Shown in pieces: positions 23,280 to 34,553 of a stretch of 64,000 nucleotides of DNA (position 1 is its first letter; every line of letters begins with the position of its first letter). This stretch comes from Phocoena phocoena (Eukaryota > Chordata > Mammalia > Artiodactyla > Phocoenidae): assembly GCF_963924675.1 (NCBI RefSeq), contig NC_089225.1:82495951-82559950 (forward strand), in the 5' to 3' direction. The position numbers and the translations under genes were made by a program. The notes beneath the pieces were generated by a model, which saw only the letters and a list, made by a program, of their open reading frames with translations, made no database searches and was not told the origin of the DNA.

Positions 23280-23520
23280 GTATCCAAGTAGAAAGTACAT
23301 GGGTGTTAAAATCACATATTGCTAATTGGTATGAATTTTGTCTCTCTTTCTTGCTAGCTACCTGTGTGACCTTGTGCCAGTTCCTTAAACTTTCTGAACC
23401 ACAGTTATCTAATCTTTAAAATGAGAATTCTGTTTGCCTTGCAATGTTAGTTTGAGAATTAGAGATAAAAGATGTAAAGCACATAGTACTGTGTGCATAA
23501 TAGGTGCTCAACATACAATT
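23280..23520 (+). repeat. MIR element
   Basis: 'ctagctacctgtgtgaccttgtgccagttccttaaactttctgaacc' and 'gcacatagtactgtgtgcataataggtgctcaa' are MIR blocks in the right order. Confidence 0.8.
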
Positions 23521-23602
23521 ATTATGCGTTCCTTGATTTTTGGTCTTAATTCTGGTGATAGCCACCAATAGGCAGCCCTGTCTTGAGTTAATTTACAGCT
23601 TT

Positions 23603-23742
23603 TTTTGTTTGTTTTGTTTTGGGGGGTTTTTTTGGCCGTGCCACACAGCTTGTGGTATCTTAGTTCCCTGACCAGGGATTGAACGCAGGCCCTGACAGTG
23701 AAAGCACCGAGTCCTAACCACTGGACTGCCCGGGAATTCCCT
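23603..23742 (-). mobile_element. Older tRNA-derived SINE
   Basis: 'gccacacagcttgtggtatcttagttccctgaccagggattgaac..cctaaccactggactgcc' is a divergent CHR-related SINE. Flanks AATTTACAGCTTTT and TAATTTGTAGTTTT look like a decayed TSD. Confidence 0.75.
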
Positions 23743-23864
23743 AATTTGTAGTTTTAAAACTAGATCACATTCTTGAAGTTCTCATTGTACTATTAAGTTG
23801 TACCTACCTTGCCTCTTTTGGTGGTCCTAAAGGACATCTTATGTACCTAGGAAATCCTAGGAAC

Positions 23865-24085
23865 CAGAGGTTCTCAACTGGGGATGGTTTTGCCCCCAGT
23901 TTTTGTCCCCAGGATATTTGGTGTTGTCTGGAGACCTTTTTGGTTGTCACAACTGGAAAACAGTACTGGCATTTATTGGGTGGATGCCAGATGCTCCTAA
24001 GCATTCTACAATGCACAATAAAGCTCCCCAGAACAAAAAAGTATCTAGTACAAAATGTCAATAGTGCTGAGGTTGAGAAAACTTG
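23865..24085 (+). mobile_element. MER5A-type hAT-Charlie element
   Basis: Starts CAGAGGTTCTCAAC and ends GTTGAGAAAACTTG, imperfect inverted ends. The middle ('tgtctggagacctttttggttgtcacaactgg', 'aaaatgtcaatagtgctgagg') matches MER5A wording. Confidence 0.85.
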
Positions 24086-24241
24086 CTCAAAATTCATCAA
24101 CCTTTGGGCTCTGAAAGGTGGCACAATATAGTCAAAAAAGCCTAGAATTAAGGAGTTCTGGGTTTTAGTTCTAGTTCTGTCAACCATAAGCAGTATGCTA
24201 CAGGGCTAGTCAACTCCTCTAGACATCAATTTATATTTTAT

Positions 24242-24560
24242 AAGTTTTTAAAAAATTTATTTGTTTTTGGCCACGTTGGGTCTTTGTTGCTGCATGCAGG
24301 CTTTCTCTAGTTGCAGCGAGCGGGGGCTACTCTATGTTGTGTTGTGCGGGCTTCTCATTGCGGTGGCTTCTCTTGTTGCTGAGCACGGGCTGTAGGTGCG
24401 CAGGCTTCAGTAGTTGTGGCGCATGGGTTCAGTAGTTGTGGCTCACAGGCTTAGTTGCTCTGCAGCACATGGGATCTTCCCGGACGAACTCATGGGGTCG
24501 AACTCATGTCCCTTGCACTGGCAGGCAGATTCTTAACCACTGCGCCACCAGGAAAATCCC
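24242..24560 (-). mobile_element. CHR SINE (long)
   Basis: TCAATTTAT repeats on both sides (from 24226 and from 24561). A small insertion, 'aactcatggggtc', lies near the B box at about 24485. Confidence 0.9.
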
Positions 24561-24639
24561 TCAATTTATTTTTAATAAATTGTCATTTAACTTATTTCTC
24601 TATCCTCTGTGTTTCCTACAATGCAAATTAGCTTTAGAG

Positions 24640-24833
24640 CTGCACTGTCCAATACAGTAGCCATTAGCTACATGTGTCTAAGTTAAAAATAAATACAACT
24701 AAGAATTCATTTCTCAGTTGCACAAGTCACATTTCTATTGTTCAATGGTTGCATAAGGCTAGTGGCTACTGTACTAAACAGCACAGATGTGGAACATTTC
24801 CATCATGGCGGAAATTTCTATTGGACAGTGCTG
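24640..24833. mobile_element. Non-autonomous hAT-like DNA element with inverted ends
   Basis: CTGCACTGTCCAATA at the left mirrors TATTGGACAGTGCTG at the right with one mismatch. CTTTAGAG and GTCTAGAG next to them suit a decayed 8-bp TSD. A fragment of the same family ('cggctagtggtcactgcactggacagcac') lies at 48795-48830. Confidence 0.8.
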
Positions 24834-25350
24834 GTCTAGAGGCTTGGTTTGATTCAGATTCAGGCCTTGATTTTTTAATATTTAAAATGAAGATATTGAA
24901 TTACATGATCTCTGTGATAACTTCCAGTTTTGTAGTTCTGTGATTCTAAAGGAGAATACATAAAGTAATCAACTTTAATAAAGGAATCTGTAAATGGGTA
25001 AAAAATTTTAGAAACACCCATATTCGAGTCAATGTAATCAGAATCAGAGTGTTTGCATTAGTATGTCTGACCGTAGTTTAGACAACTGTGTGGTACCTAC
25101 TGAAAAGGTATGGATAAGACTTCTAGTTTTGGGTTCAGCATGTAAGGATCTTGAAAGTTATCACTCCGTCCTAACAAGTAAAGAGTTGAACAAACTGAAA
25201 AATGAACAATTCTTCTTAGCTCCATCAGAGATGTGAGGTCACAGGGCAAACCACTACCTGCAAAACTGCAGCGACAGACAGGTGAATACAGAGAACCAAA
25301 TCTTACCAGAACAAAAACCCTGAGCAGAATCCTCCATAGGAATCCATACT

Positions 25351-25372
25351 GGTGGTGGTGGGGGGGGGGGGG
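25351..25372 (+). repeat. GGT triplets running into G13
   Basis: GGTGGTGGT is followed by 13 consecutive G (25360-25372). G-quadruplex forming in principle, and a likely sequencing or assembly weak point. Confidence 0.85.
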
Positions 25373-26698
25373 TAGGAGAAACTTACCTGTAATTGACAAA
25401 ACACTGGAGGCTCAGAGTAGAGTGAACTAGTCTGAGAGTTCAAAACTCCAGGAGGTCCCAGCAATGGAGGCGTCTCCCCCAACTTTTTGAGTTTTATTGC
25501 GAGGAGGTCAATCAGGTTCTCATAGTAAATATTGGAGAAAAATCCCCTCATGTTTCTGACAGAGGGAGGGGAAAAAGAACCATTTTCGAATAAGCAGAGC
25601 ATTCTGTTCTTTTTAACAAGTCTGCCACCAAGAGAAACTATTTTACCAGAGCTGAAACTATTGGGGTTTTATCAGAGCCTAGCTGACTTGGGGGAAGGGA
25701 AATACCCAACTGAAGTACACTGTAGCCATCCTGTCCCACCTAAGGGGGGGAAAAACTGAGAAGCATTTGTGAAGTACACAGGTCAGAGGCATAGACTCAT
25801 TAAAAAGACTGAGACCTAATCCCAGGACTTTAGAAAGCTTCCCCTCCCCTAACACACTACTGCCATATTACTAAAGGTTTCTTTAATTGCAGTTTCTTTG
25901 TCCAGTATATCATGTCTGGCTATCAAAAATTATAGAGCATACTGAAATGCAAAAAACACAATTTGAAGAGACAGAGCAAGCATCTGAACCAGACTTATAT
26001 ATGGCAGGGATGTTGAGAATTATCATACAGAAAATTTAAAACAATTATGATTAATATGCTAACAGCTTTAGTAAATACAGTAGACAGCAGGCAAGAAGAG
26101 ATGGGCAATGTAAACTGCGATGGAAATTCTAAGAAAGAATAAAAAAGAAATGCTACAGATCAAAAATATTGCAACAGAAATGAAGAAGCCTTTGATGAAC
26201 TCATTATTAGACTGGACACAGCTGAGAAGAATCTTTGAGCTTGAGATATGTCAGCAGAAACTTCCAAAATGGAAAAACAAAAAGAAGAAAAGACTGAAAC
26301 AAAACAAAAACAGGACAGAATATCCAAGAACCGTGGGACAACTACAAAAGATATAATATGTGTGTAATGGGAATACCAGAAAGAAATGAAAGAAAGGAAC
26401 AGAAGTAATATTTGAAGCAATAAATACTGAGAATTTCCCCAAAGTAATGACAGACACCAAGGCACAGATTCAGGAATCTCAAAGAACACCAAGCAAGATA
26501 AATGCAAAAAAAAAAAGCTACACCTGGGCATATCATATTCAAAGTTAGAAAATCAAAGATAAAGAAAAATATTGAAAGAAGCCAGAGGGGAAAAAATACC
26601 TTTCCTATAGAGGAACAAAGATAAAAAATTAAATCTGACTTCTCTTCAGAAACATTCAAGCAAGTAGAATGGAGTGAAATATTTAAAGTGTTGAGAGA

Positions 26699-27015
26699 GG
26701 GGACTTCCCTGGCGGTGCAGTGGTTTAGAATCCGCCTGCCAATGCACGGGACACAGGTTTGAGTCCTGGTCTCAGAAGATCCCACATGCCAAGGAGCAAC
26801 TAAGGTTGCGAGCCACAACCACTGAGCCTGTGCTCTGGAGCCTGAGAGCCACAACTACTGAAGACCGTGCGCCTAGAGCCCGTGTACTGCAACAAGAGAA
26901 GCCACCACAATGAGAAGCCTGCACAACAAAACGAAGAGTACCCTGCTTGCCACAACTAGAGAAAGACCACGTGTAGCAATGAAGACCCAACGCAGCCAAA
27001 AAGAAAAAAGAAAAA
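26699..27015 (+). mobile_element. CHR SINE (long) with 15-bp TSD
   Basis: TAAAGTGTTGAGAGA at 26684-26698 and 27016-27030, inside the old L1 ORF1. Confidence 0.95.
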
Positions 27016-27660
27016 TAAAGTGTTGAGAGAAAAAACACGAACCTGGAATTCTGTACCCCATGAGATTATTCTTCAGAAGTGAAGAGGAAATAAAGACTTT
27101 CTTAGACAAACAAAAATTGAGGGAAATTGTTGCCAGTAGATCTGCCTTGCAAGAAATATTAAAAGAAGTTCTTCAGAGAGAAGGAAAACAATATAGATCA
27201 GATACTTGGATCTACATAAAGTAAGGAAACATCAGAGAAAGAATAAGTGAAAGTAAAATAAAAATTTTTATTTTTCTTAATTGATTTGACAATTGTTCAA
27301 AATAATAATAGCAACAGTATGTTCAATTATATATGCTTATGTGTGTATATGCATATGTTTACTTACGTATAGTGAAATGACTGAGAATAATGATACAAGG
27401 GACAAGAGGGAGGAATTAAGAATATTTTGTTATAAAGTTCTTGCACTGCCTTTGAAGAAGTACAGGGTTTTTTGAAAGTGGACTTTGATTAGTTGTAAAA
27501 GTATTTTGCAAACTCTAGGACAACCACAAAAAAAGTAAAAAAAAAAAAAGTACAACTCATATGCTAAGAAAGGAGAGGAAACGGTATCATATAAAATGCT
27601 CCCTTAAAACCATAAAAGGAAGAAAAAGTGGAAGAAAAATTAGAACAAAGAACAAGGGCA

Positions 27661-27853
27661 GGGCTTCCCTGGTGGCGCAGTGGATGAGAGTCCACCTGCC
27701 GATGCAGGCGACACGGGTCCGGAAAGATCCCACATGCCGCGGAGCGGCTATGCCGGTGAGCCATGGCCGCTGAGCCTGCGCGTCCGGAGCCTGTGCTCCA
27801 CACGGGAGAGGTCACAGCAGTGAGAGGCCTGCATACCGCAAAAAAAAAAAAAA
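27661..27853 (+). mobile_element. CHR SINE (short) with 14-bp TSD and B-box deletion
   Basis: AAAGAACAAGGGCA at 27647-27660 and 27854-27867. The copy lacks about 12 bases between 'gacacgggt' and 'ccggaaag', removing part of the internal polymerase III promoter. Confidence 0.93.
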
Positions 27854-28935
27854 AAAGAACAAGGGCAATGAATAGAAAACAGTAACAAATATAGTAAATA
27901 TTAATACAACTATATCAATATCATTTAAACATTAATGCTCTAAATACACTATATAAAAGGCAGAGATTGTTGAGCAAGTCAAAAAACAAGGCCCAGCTAT
28001 ATGTTGTCTACAAGAAACCCACTTTAAAGACACATACAGATTAAAAGTAAATGGATGGAGAAAGATAAAACATGCCAACACTAATAAAAAGAAAGCCGGA
28101 ATAGCTATATTAATTTCAGACAGAGTGGACATTAGAGCAAGGAGAATTATCAAGGATAAAGTGGGGCATTACATAATGATAAAGGGGTCAGTTTTCCAAG
28201 AAGACATAACAATTCTTAATGTGTATGAACTTACTAAGGGAGCATCAAATTACCTGAAGAAAAACTGATAGAACTGCAAGGAGAAATAGATGAATCCATT
28301 ATTATAGTTGGAGACTCCCATTATATCAGAAATAGATCCAGGGCAGATGTAAAGACATAGTTGAACCCAACTGCACCATCAGTCATACTGGATATAGTTG
28401 ACATCCATGTGTCTTCATCGACAATAGCAGAATACACATTCTCAAGCTCACATGGACCATTCACCAAGATAGACCACATTCTCGGCTCTAAAACACACCT
28501 TAACAAATTTAGAAGACTAGAAATTATACAGTGTCTGCTGTCAGACCACAGTGGAATTAAACTAGAAATCAGTAACGGAAAGATAGTTCGAAAAAATCCC
28601 GAAATATTTGGAGATTAAACAACACACTTCTAAATAACTCATGGTCAAAGAGGTAATCTCATGAGAAAGTAAAACATTTTGAACTAAATAAAAATGAAAA
28701 TACAACTTGTTGAAACTTGTGGGATGCAGCGAATGGAGTGCTTAGAGGGAAATTTACAGCACTGAATGCGTATATTGGAAAAGAAGAAAGATCTAAAATC
28801 AATCATCTAAACTTCCACCTTAGGAAACTAGAAAAAGAAGAGCAAGAATATTGAATATTCAATATTTCAATATTGAAAATCAACAAAACCAAAAGCTAGT
28901 TTTTTGGAAAAGATCAATAACCTCGAAAAGCCTCT

Positions 28936-31200
28936 AGCCATGCTAACTGAAAAGGTATGGACTGAAGGGAAATGGACAGGACAGAATTTATGAAAGGGGA
29001 GGTTGAAAAGCAAAAGTTTGTTCATGTGCCTCCAACCCTGTCCAAGGGAAAACTTTGTTCTCTCTAGCACAATTAAGTATCTGCCTCAGTTGGCAGGTTG
29101 CCCATCGTGGGAACGGTTGCATGCAGGTTATTATACAAGATGTCACTACTCATCCAGTTAATTTAATTCATTTAACTTGCTCTGAATCAAGATTAAAAAA
29201 AGCAATCCTGAGATTATACTTTACCTCCTTATGTATTCTTTCTATGGCAAAATAATGCCCTGAAAGACATGAATATTCCAGTTATCTTGGCAGATGTAAT
29301 TTTCATTGTTAATTAATTTAGTAACATTCCAAGGCTATATCTGGTGAGGGGAACTGAAATTCCTAACTCTGCCATCAGATTCAAAACTGTTTGAGCACAG
29401 AAGCATCCAGTGGATTTAGGCAGGGCTATTTCAGTTCTTGAGTATGCCTTTTACCATGAAAAGTTGGTCAGAAACATGATTTTAGATAACGAGGCCATAT
29501 TATTTAAGAAGGCTGCTGAGTAACAGTCTTATTAAGAAAATGTATTCACCTGAGGTTTGTTAGGAGAAAGGTAGCTAGAAAGACACTGGAGGAGGGACAC
29601 CTAGTGTTGTTGAAGGACCCACTGACAAAAAAGCTTTTCCCCACTCCTGGGAGCCCTCAGAAGCCTCAGCAGAGGAAGACCGTTGGCATCTATATGCAGC
29701 AGAATTTAAGACTCAAGAGGGGCCTGGATCCCACACTTTTAGTGTGAGGATAATGGGGACATTGGAGCGGAACAGCTTAAAAATAGGGTGCATAGAAAAC
29801 CGAGAGTTGAGAGAGCTAAGGGAACTGGGGATTGCCCAGGAGACACATCTTATTTAAGTCTATGCAGAGAGTAACTGTGCTTGTTTCCTTCTATGTGGTA
29901 TAAGGAAAGGAATTAACTAAAAAAAGACATAGCTCTTGATCTCCCCCTGACTCTATCTTTGGGAGACTTGAAACCTTCAGCAAAAGAACTGCTTAATCCT
30001 CCACTGCAATTCAGTGTGTATTTTGTCTGAGGGAAAAGGGAAAGGAGAAATTAGACTTGGATAATCCTCATTCACAGAAGTTTGGTGGGTACCAAGCTAT
30101 CCCATTATTGAAATTATTAGATGGAAAAGAGAATCAACCAGCAGATTCCTCAGAGACGATATGTTCCTTGACTTTCTCTTCTTCAGTTCATAGCTAGAGA
30201 CCTATAGGACAGAAAGGAGGGAACTGCCACACAGGTTACATATATTAGTCCTTTGTGAGTTAACTAGGGGAAGTCAGTGCCCTGGAGTCTCCTTACTGGT
30301 GGCAAAGCTGAGGACTGTCCCTATGATGCAGACCCTAAAACAAAATACTACCATCCTTTGTATCCCAGTAGGAACAGCCATGAGTCATCCCAGATGATGT
30401 ATTTATCTCTTCCTGGCTCTAACAGCAATAATGTCATGCTTGAGGATTCAATACCTACGTGTAGCAATTGGCTTGGTTTTGTGTCACATACTATATCTCT
30501 TCGATATCTGTGTCACTAGTCACAAGGGGAAGGTGAAGAAGATGAGAGTAGATGGATGCAAATCCATCAGTACTACTTCCAAAGCAAAGCAAAATACATC
30601 TTCTGTTAACTGTGGGAACTTTAATGCTCAGAAGTGTGGTCTGTGGATCAGCAGCATTGGTGCCACTTGGGAGTTTGGCAGACCGGTGACCCACTGAATC
30701 CCAGACCTACTCAATCAAAATCAGCATTTTACCGAGAACCCCAGGTGATTTGTATGCACTTGAAAGTTTGAGAAGCAACATGTACAACAATATTATCACC
30801 TTTGTTTATGAACAACACGTTTATTATTTTCGGTATAATTTATAACTTGATTAAATTTGTTTTATAGTGCTATTCTTATGATGAATCCAACATGCTGTAA
30901 ACAGTTTTTAGTGGGAGGAAAATTTGAGGTGGAATAAGTACAGAGACATGTAGTGAAATAGGTAATTTATTTCATTATACAGTATGCAAATGTTTATTGA
31001 GCTCCTACTGTGTATAAGACACTATACAAAGACCTGAGAGCAAAGTCCCTGTTTTCATGGTGCTTAATTTTACCAGAGGGAAGCTCACAATAAACAAATA
31101 AATTATATGTCATCTGATAAATACTATAGTGAAAAACAGATTAAGGGAGAGAAGGGGATGCTACTTTCTAAAGAAATGTCAGGGAATGCTTCACAGATGT
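28936..31200. other. Unassigned intergenic sequence, with a MER20-like element near 30600-30780
   Basis: The segment 30600-30780 ('gtggtctgtggatcagcagcattggtgccacttgggag..cagacctactcaatcaaaatcagcattt..ttgagaagcaac') reads as a MER20-class hAT fragment. The rest is not recognised; frames are under 90 codons. Confidence 0.5.
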
Positions 31201-31204
31201 CTTT

Positions 31205-31550
31205 GTCTGCCTGGACTGCTATAATAATACCACAGACTGGGTAGTTTATAATCAGAAATTTCTTTCTCGTAGTTCTGGAGGCTGGAAGTCCAAGATTAGG
31301 GTGCTAGCATGGTTGGGTGAATGCCCTCTTCCAGGTCCCAGACTTCTCCTGTATCCTCACATGGCATAAAGGGTTAGGGAGCTCTGTGAAATCTGTTTTA
31401 TAAGAGCACTAATCCCATTCATGTGCACTCCTCCCTCATGACCTGAGTACCTCCCAAAGGCCCCACCTCCTAATACTCCTATCACCTTGGTGGGTAGGAT
31501 GTCAACATACGAATTTCGGGAAGACACAAACATTCAGACTATAGCAACGG
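31205..31550. repeat. Known-type mammalian interspersed repeat, family not assigned
   Basis: 'tgctataataataccacagactgggtagtttataa..agttctggaggctggaagtccaagat..cactaatcccattcatg..cattcagactatagcaa' is a widely dispersed mammalian repeat text. I am not sure of its RepeatMasker name. Confidence 0.6.
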
Positions 31551-31559
31551 ACAAGGTGA

Positions 31560-32130
31560 TCCTTGAGCAGAGACTTTAAGATTGTGTGTGGACATTTGGG
31601 GAAAGAGCACTCTAGGTAGAGGGACAGCTTATGTAAAATCCCTGAGACTGGAGTGTGCTTTGTGAATTTGAGGAGCAGCAAGGAAGCCATGTGTCTGGAT
31701 GATATAACGGAAGGCTAGAATAATACTGTAGCTGGAGAAGTTACAGAGGGAAGTGTGGGAGGAAAACACAGGTCCTTGCTGGCCCTTTTAAGTGGGATGG
31801 GAAACCAATGGATGGTTTTTAGCAAAGGAGTGATATCTTATTTCTACGTTAAAAGATCACTCTGGTTGCTATGTTGAGAAGAATCCATAGGTGGGGAAAG
31901 TGCATAGGCAGAGGCAGGGAGACAAATTGGAAGGCTACTGCAATAATCCAGAAAAGATTTAGTGGTAACTCACATCAGGGTGTAGTGGTGGTGGTGGTGT
32001 AGAAAAATGGTTAGAGCCCAGATATATTTTGAAGATATAGCTTAAAGGATTAGATCGACTGTGAGGTATATAAGAAAGCTGGTTCTTGAGACTGAGCAGC
32101 TAGGAGAATGGAGCTGCTAATTACTAAAAT
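31560..32130. repeat. Ancient interspersed repeat, copy C
   Basis: 'gagcactctaggtagagggacagc', 'gggatgggaaaccaatggatggtttttagcaaaggagtga' and 'aaggctactgcaataatccag' follow the family order. Ends in a GGT run at 31984-31999. Confidence 0.5.
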
Positions 32131-32139
32131 GGGGGATGC

Positions 32140-32919
32140 TGCAGCAAGAGTAATTTCTCCCCCTTCCTCCCCCGAAGTTTTCACATATTAAGTTTCACAT
32201 GCCTTCTTGAGAACCAAGAAGAGATCTTCAAAAGGCCTAATTTGCAAACAACTACTTTAAATTAGTGTCAGCTCTGCCACCTTGGGGTGAAAGCAGCTAT
32301 TAATAGTGAAGGAATGGGCATGGCTGGGTTCCAACAAACTTTACAACACTGGAACTTGAATTTCATCTAGTTTTCGCACATCATAAAATATCCTTATTTT
32401 GATTTTTGTTAAGTTGCAAGCAGGATGGTCTGTAAAACCTAAAATATTTACTCTCTGACTCTACAGTTTGTCAGCTGCTGGTATTGATGAAACAAGATGG
32501 GACATTAACGACGGTATATAGGATTTCATTATACTAGTTTACTTTTGTCTATACTTGTCATTTTTCACAATAAAAGGTTTTAAAAATATTTAGGTGTACT
32601 AATCTCAAGTCTTCCCGTCTCCTTAAACATCCCCCGCCAAAGTTGCCTTTAGCTAGTAAATGCTGCCGTTTTCCTTTTCTTGTAAGAGCTAGACCCTTTT
32701 GAAGCCTTGAGTAGTGGTAAAATAAACCCTTTGCACTTGACACCCGGCGACAGAGAAAGTATGAGGCACAAACACGATGAAGGGAAAGGATTTTTGCAGG
32801 GGTGTGGGAGCAGCTGTCTGTTCTCACTATACACTCCCACAACCAATCTCCTTTTTACAAAAAAAAAAAAAAAAAAAAGAAATCCCCTTTAGTTATCACG
32901 GTACGGTTCCCTGCCCTCA
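32140..32919. other. Promoter-proximal upstream sequence
   Basis: AT-rich until about 32740, with AATAAA near 32568 and an A19 run at 32860-32878. No exon recognised. Confidence 0.45.
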
Positions 32920-33620
32920 GATGACTCGCGGAAATGACGCCATCAGCCGAACGCTGTCTGCTAGTCCGCAGCAGCGGCGGTGGGTGGACGTAAGCACGTC
33001 GGTCCTCCTACGCGGCCACCTCGGGGAAGACTAGAGCGCTCCGCCGGGCGCCGCCGCGCACCGCCGCCGGCCGGGTCGTCAAGAGCCGGGTCGACTGCGA
33101 CTGCGCAGGTATGCAGGGGCGCGGCTTCAGGCCATCCCGCCCCTTCCCAGCCTTCGCGACCAATGAGCAGCTACCGCTCCGGGGTGGGGAAATCCTTAGA
33201 GGCCGGAATCATTAGCCGTGAGGACAGCCCCGCCCCTGTCTCCTCCCAGCCCCGCGCCCCGCCTCGCGCTGTCGTCGCCCCGCCTCCCTCTCCCGCCCTC
33301 TTGCCTAGCTGCGGGGTGATACGGGGCTTGAGCTTGGGAAGAGGGCAAGGGAAGCAAGTTAGACGTCGGCCTGGCGGCCGCGGCGACAGCACAACCGTCC
33401 AATGTGAGCGCGGTGATGGGGAGCGGGTCGTAGGGAAGACGGGGCCGCGTGGCAGAAATGGGAGGGCTCCGGGTGCTTAGTGGTGAACGCGCAGTAGAGT
33501 GAGGGGCGGTCGTGAGGGGGCGAGGTTGACCCGGGTGTGTCCCGGTGCGGTCGGGAGGGCGTGGATAGCGGGTCGGGGGACGCCAAGCTCGTTTTGCCCC
33601 CTCCCCAAAGCTTCACTTGG
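32920..33620 (+). promoter_or_regulatory. NBEAL1: CpG island, likely NBEAL1 promoter
   Basis: This is the only GC-rich, CpG-dense block in an otherwise AT-rich window. It lies about 0.9-1.6 kb upstream of the NBEAL1 start codon. Visible elements are a CCAAT box at 33160-33164 and several GC boxes (CCCGCCCC near 33136 and 33228, CCCCGCCTC near 33257 and 33278). There is also an ATF/CREB-like GACGTAAG at about 32988 and an NRF1-like half site TGCGCAGG at 33102-33109. No TATA box is evident, which fits a broad housekeeping-type promoter with dispersed start sites. A bidirectional promoter is possible, but no minus-strand gene was recognised. The 166-codon open frame across the island reflects high GC content and is not treated as coding. 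Confidence 0.75.
32990..33108 (+). other. NBEAL1: Candidate non-coding exon 1 of NBEAL1 (donor at 33108/33109)
   Basis: The next exon begins with a clear splice acceptor and has no promoter of its own, so a first non-coding exon must end in or near the CpG island. One candidate donor is CAG|GTATGC at 33108/33109. A second strong donor is CCG|GTGAGTGCG at 33731/33732. If transcription starts downstream of the CCAAT and GC boxes at 33136-33280, the second donor is the better choice. The start coordinate given here is only nominal. Confidence 0.3.
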
Positions 33621-34276
33621 CAGCTTGGCACGTCTTAAGTTTGCCTCCCTTTCGGTTGTCTGGGATGCGAGGAGAAAATTTAAAGGTCCCCCAAAACATT
33701 TGGAGGCTTTCTCGGGGTGTTTTCCTTGCCGGTGAGTGCGTGCTCCTTTCTTCTTACTGGATGGAGAGGTAGAGAGGCCAGGTGGGCAGGTCGACTTTCA
33801 CTCTCTGAGGATCGTCCAAACAAACAAACCAGGAATTCTTCACCCTCCTCCCCACGCCCTGCCCTGCAACACACGACAAACATTCCCAACAAGTTTGAAG
33901 AAGCAGACTAGAAAATTCTGAGGGATTCTGTGTCTTTGAAATATGTCAGTAGTAAGTGTACTTTTTCTATGTTTATAGAAAATGTATGAATGGGGACGGC
34001 GTTTTTTTTGTTTATTATCATTGGACACATTTTTTGTTATGAGTACTCATCTTTGAGTTCTGCCCAAGAGGATTCTGACTTTGTGTTGATGTGATATATT
34101 ATATTAGCTGTGATGTTTTCCTGAAACACAAGTTTCTGTGAAATCCAATCAGTTGTAAATGCTTAGCCGGTTGTTGGTGGGAAGTGAGGTAGATAAATCT
34201 CTAGTTCTGATAAACCTATAATTATTAACATGGCCTCTTTTTAAAGCAAATCCTTGCATATTTTTCTCTTTCACAG
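33109..34276 (+). other. NBEAL1 intron 1 (extent depends on donor choice)
   Basis: This stretch holds the 3' half of the CpG island, then ordinary AT-rich sequence from about 33750. No mobile element was recognised. The 3' end has a polypyrimidine run directly before CACAG at 34272-34276, a textbook acceptor. Confidence 0.5.
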
Positions 34277-34502
34277 ATTTATCTAATTGCCCAATGACCA
34301 CTGATGAAGATAGGTTGGAGTAACTGCTGAAACTGAATTTTATTGACCAGAAGACAGTCCATTTGTTTCACTTCTTTTTGTTTTCCCTACTGCTTTGAGC
34401 TTTACTGTAACGGCTGAAAAACTTGGAAAATAAAATGAACATGCTGTGGTCTTGAACTTTTTTTTTTTGAGGAAAAATTAAAGTGCCAGAGTGAAAGCCA
34501 GA
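34277..34502 (+). other. NBEAL1: NBEAL1 5'UTR part of the start-codon exon, with three short uORFs
   Basis: The UTR starts after the acceptor at 34275-34276 and ends at the main ATG (34503). It contains three upstream ATGs, each opening a very short frame: 34294-34323 (9 codons), 34304-34330 (8 codons, overlapping the first in another frame) and 34435-34455 (6 codons). All terminate before the main start, so reinitiation or leaky scanning would be needed. The main ATG has A at -3 and G at +4, a strong Kozak context, which supports it as the true start. Inference: the uORFs may damp translation. Confidence 0.65.
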
Positions 34503-34553
34503 ATGGCATCCAGAGAGAGACTCTTTGAACTTTGGATGCTTTATTGTGCGAAG
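34503..34553 (+). CDS. NBEAL1: NBEAL1 coding exon 1: N-terminal 17 codons
   Basis: The exon encodes M-A-S-R-E-R-L-F-E-L-W-M-L-Y-C-A-K and ends exactly at a codon boundary (phase 0) before the donor GTAACTG at 34554. No in-frame ATG lies upstream before a stop. The peptide is the recognisable start of NBEAL1. No signal peptide or membrane segment is visible, so a cytoplasmic N-terminus is expected. Its partner exon is 19.3 kb downstream at 53865, with AAA (Lys) as its first codon, giving the junction CAK-KDPDY that I recall for the family. The exon is too short for most ORF finders. Recognition comes from memory of the protein and should be confirmed by alignment. Confidence 0.88.

Larger units (their letters stand above)
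25090..28935 (+). mobile_element. Old L1 (L1M-type): 5' region, ORF1, ORF2 endonuclease start
   Basis: 5'-region sequence (25090-26100) leads into an ORF1 remnant ('gcagaaacttccaaaatggaaaaac', 'agtaatgacagacaccaaggcacagattcagg', 'gtgttgagaga..cctggaattctgtacccc'). After an inter-ORF part, ORF2 endonuclease wording follows (ATCCLQET-like at 27990-28020, EYTFSSSHGPF, KIDHILGSKTHLNKF). Stops are frequent. Two CHR SINEs have inserted into it. Confidence 0.75.

Noticed and set aside
26342..26854. 170-codon minus-strand frame rich in Phe/Leu
   Set aside because: Antisense to an old L1 ORF1 (A-rich on the other strand) and part of a SINE; an artefact of composition.
1..32900. Exons of CARF, the expected upstream neighbour
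   Set aside because: No open frame or splice-bounded segment resembled the CARF protein as I recall it; the gene probably ends left of the window.
32980..33480. 166-codon open frame in the CpG island
   Set aside because: Low-complexity Arg/Pro/Gly composition typical of GC-rich DNA, overlapping the probable promoter and a donor site; no family resemblance.
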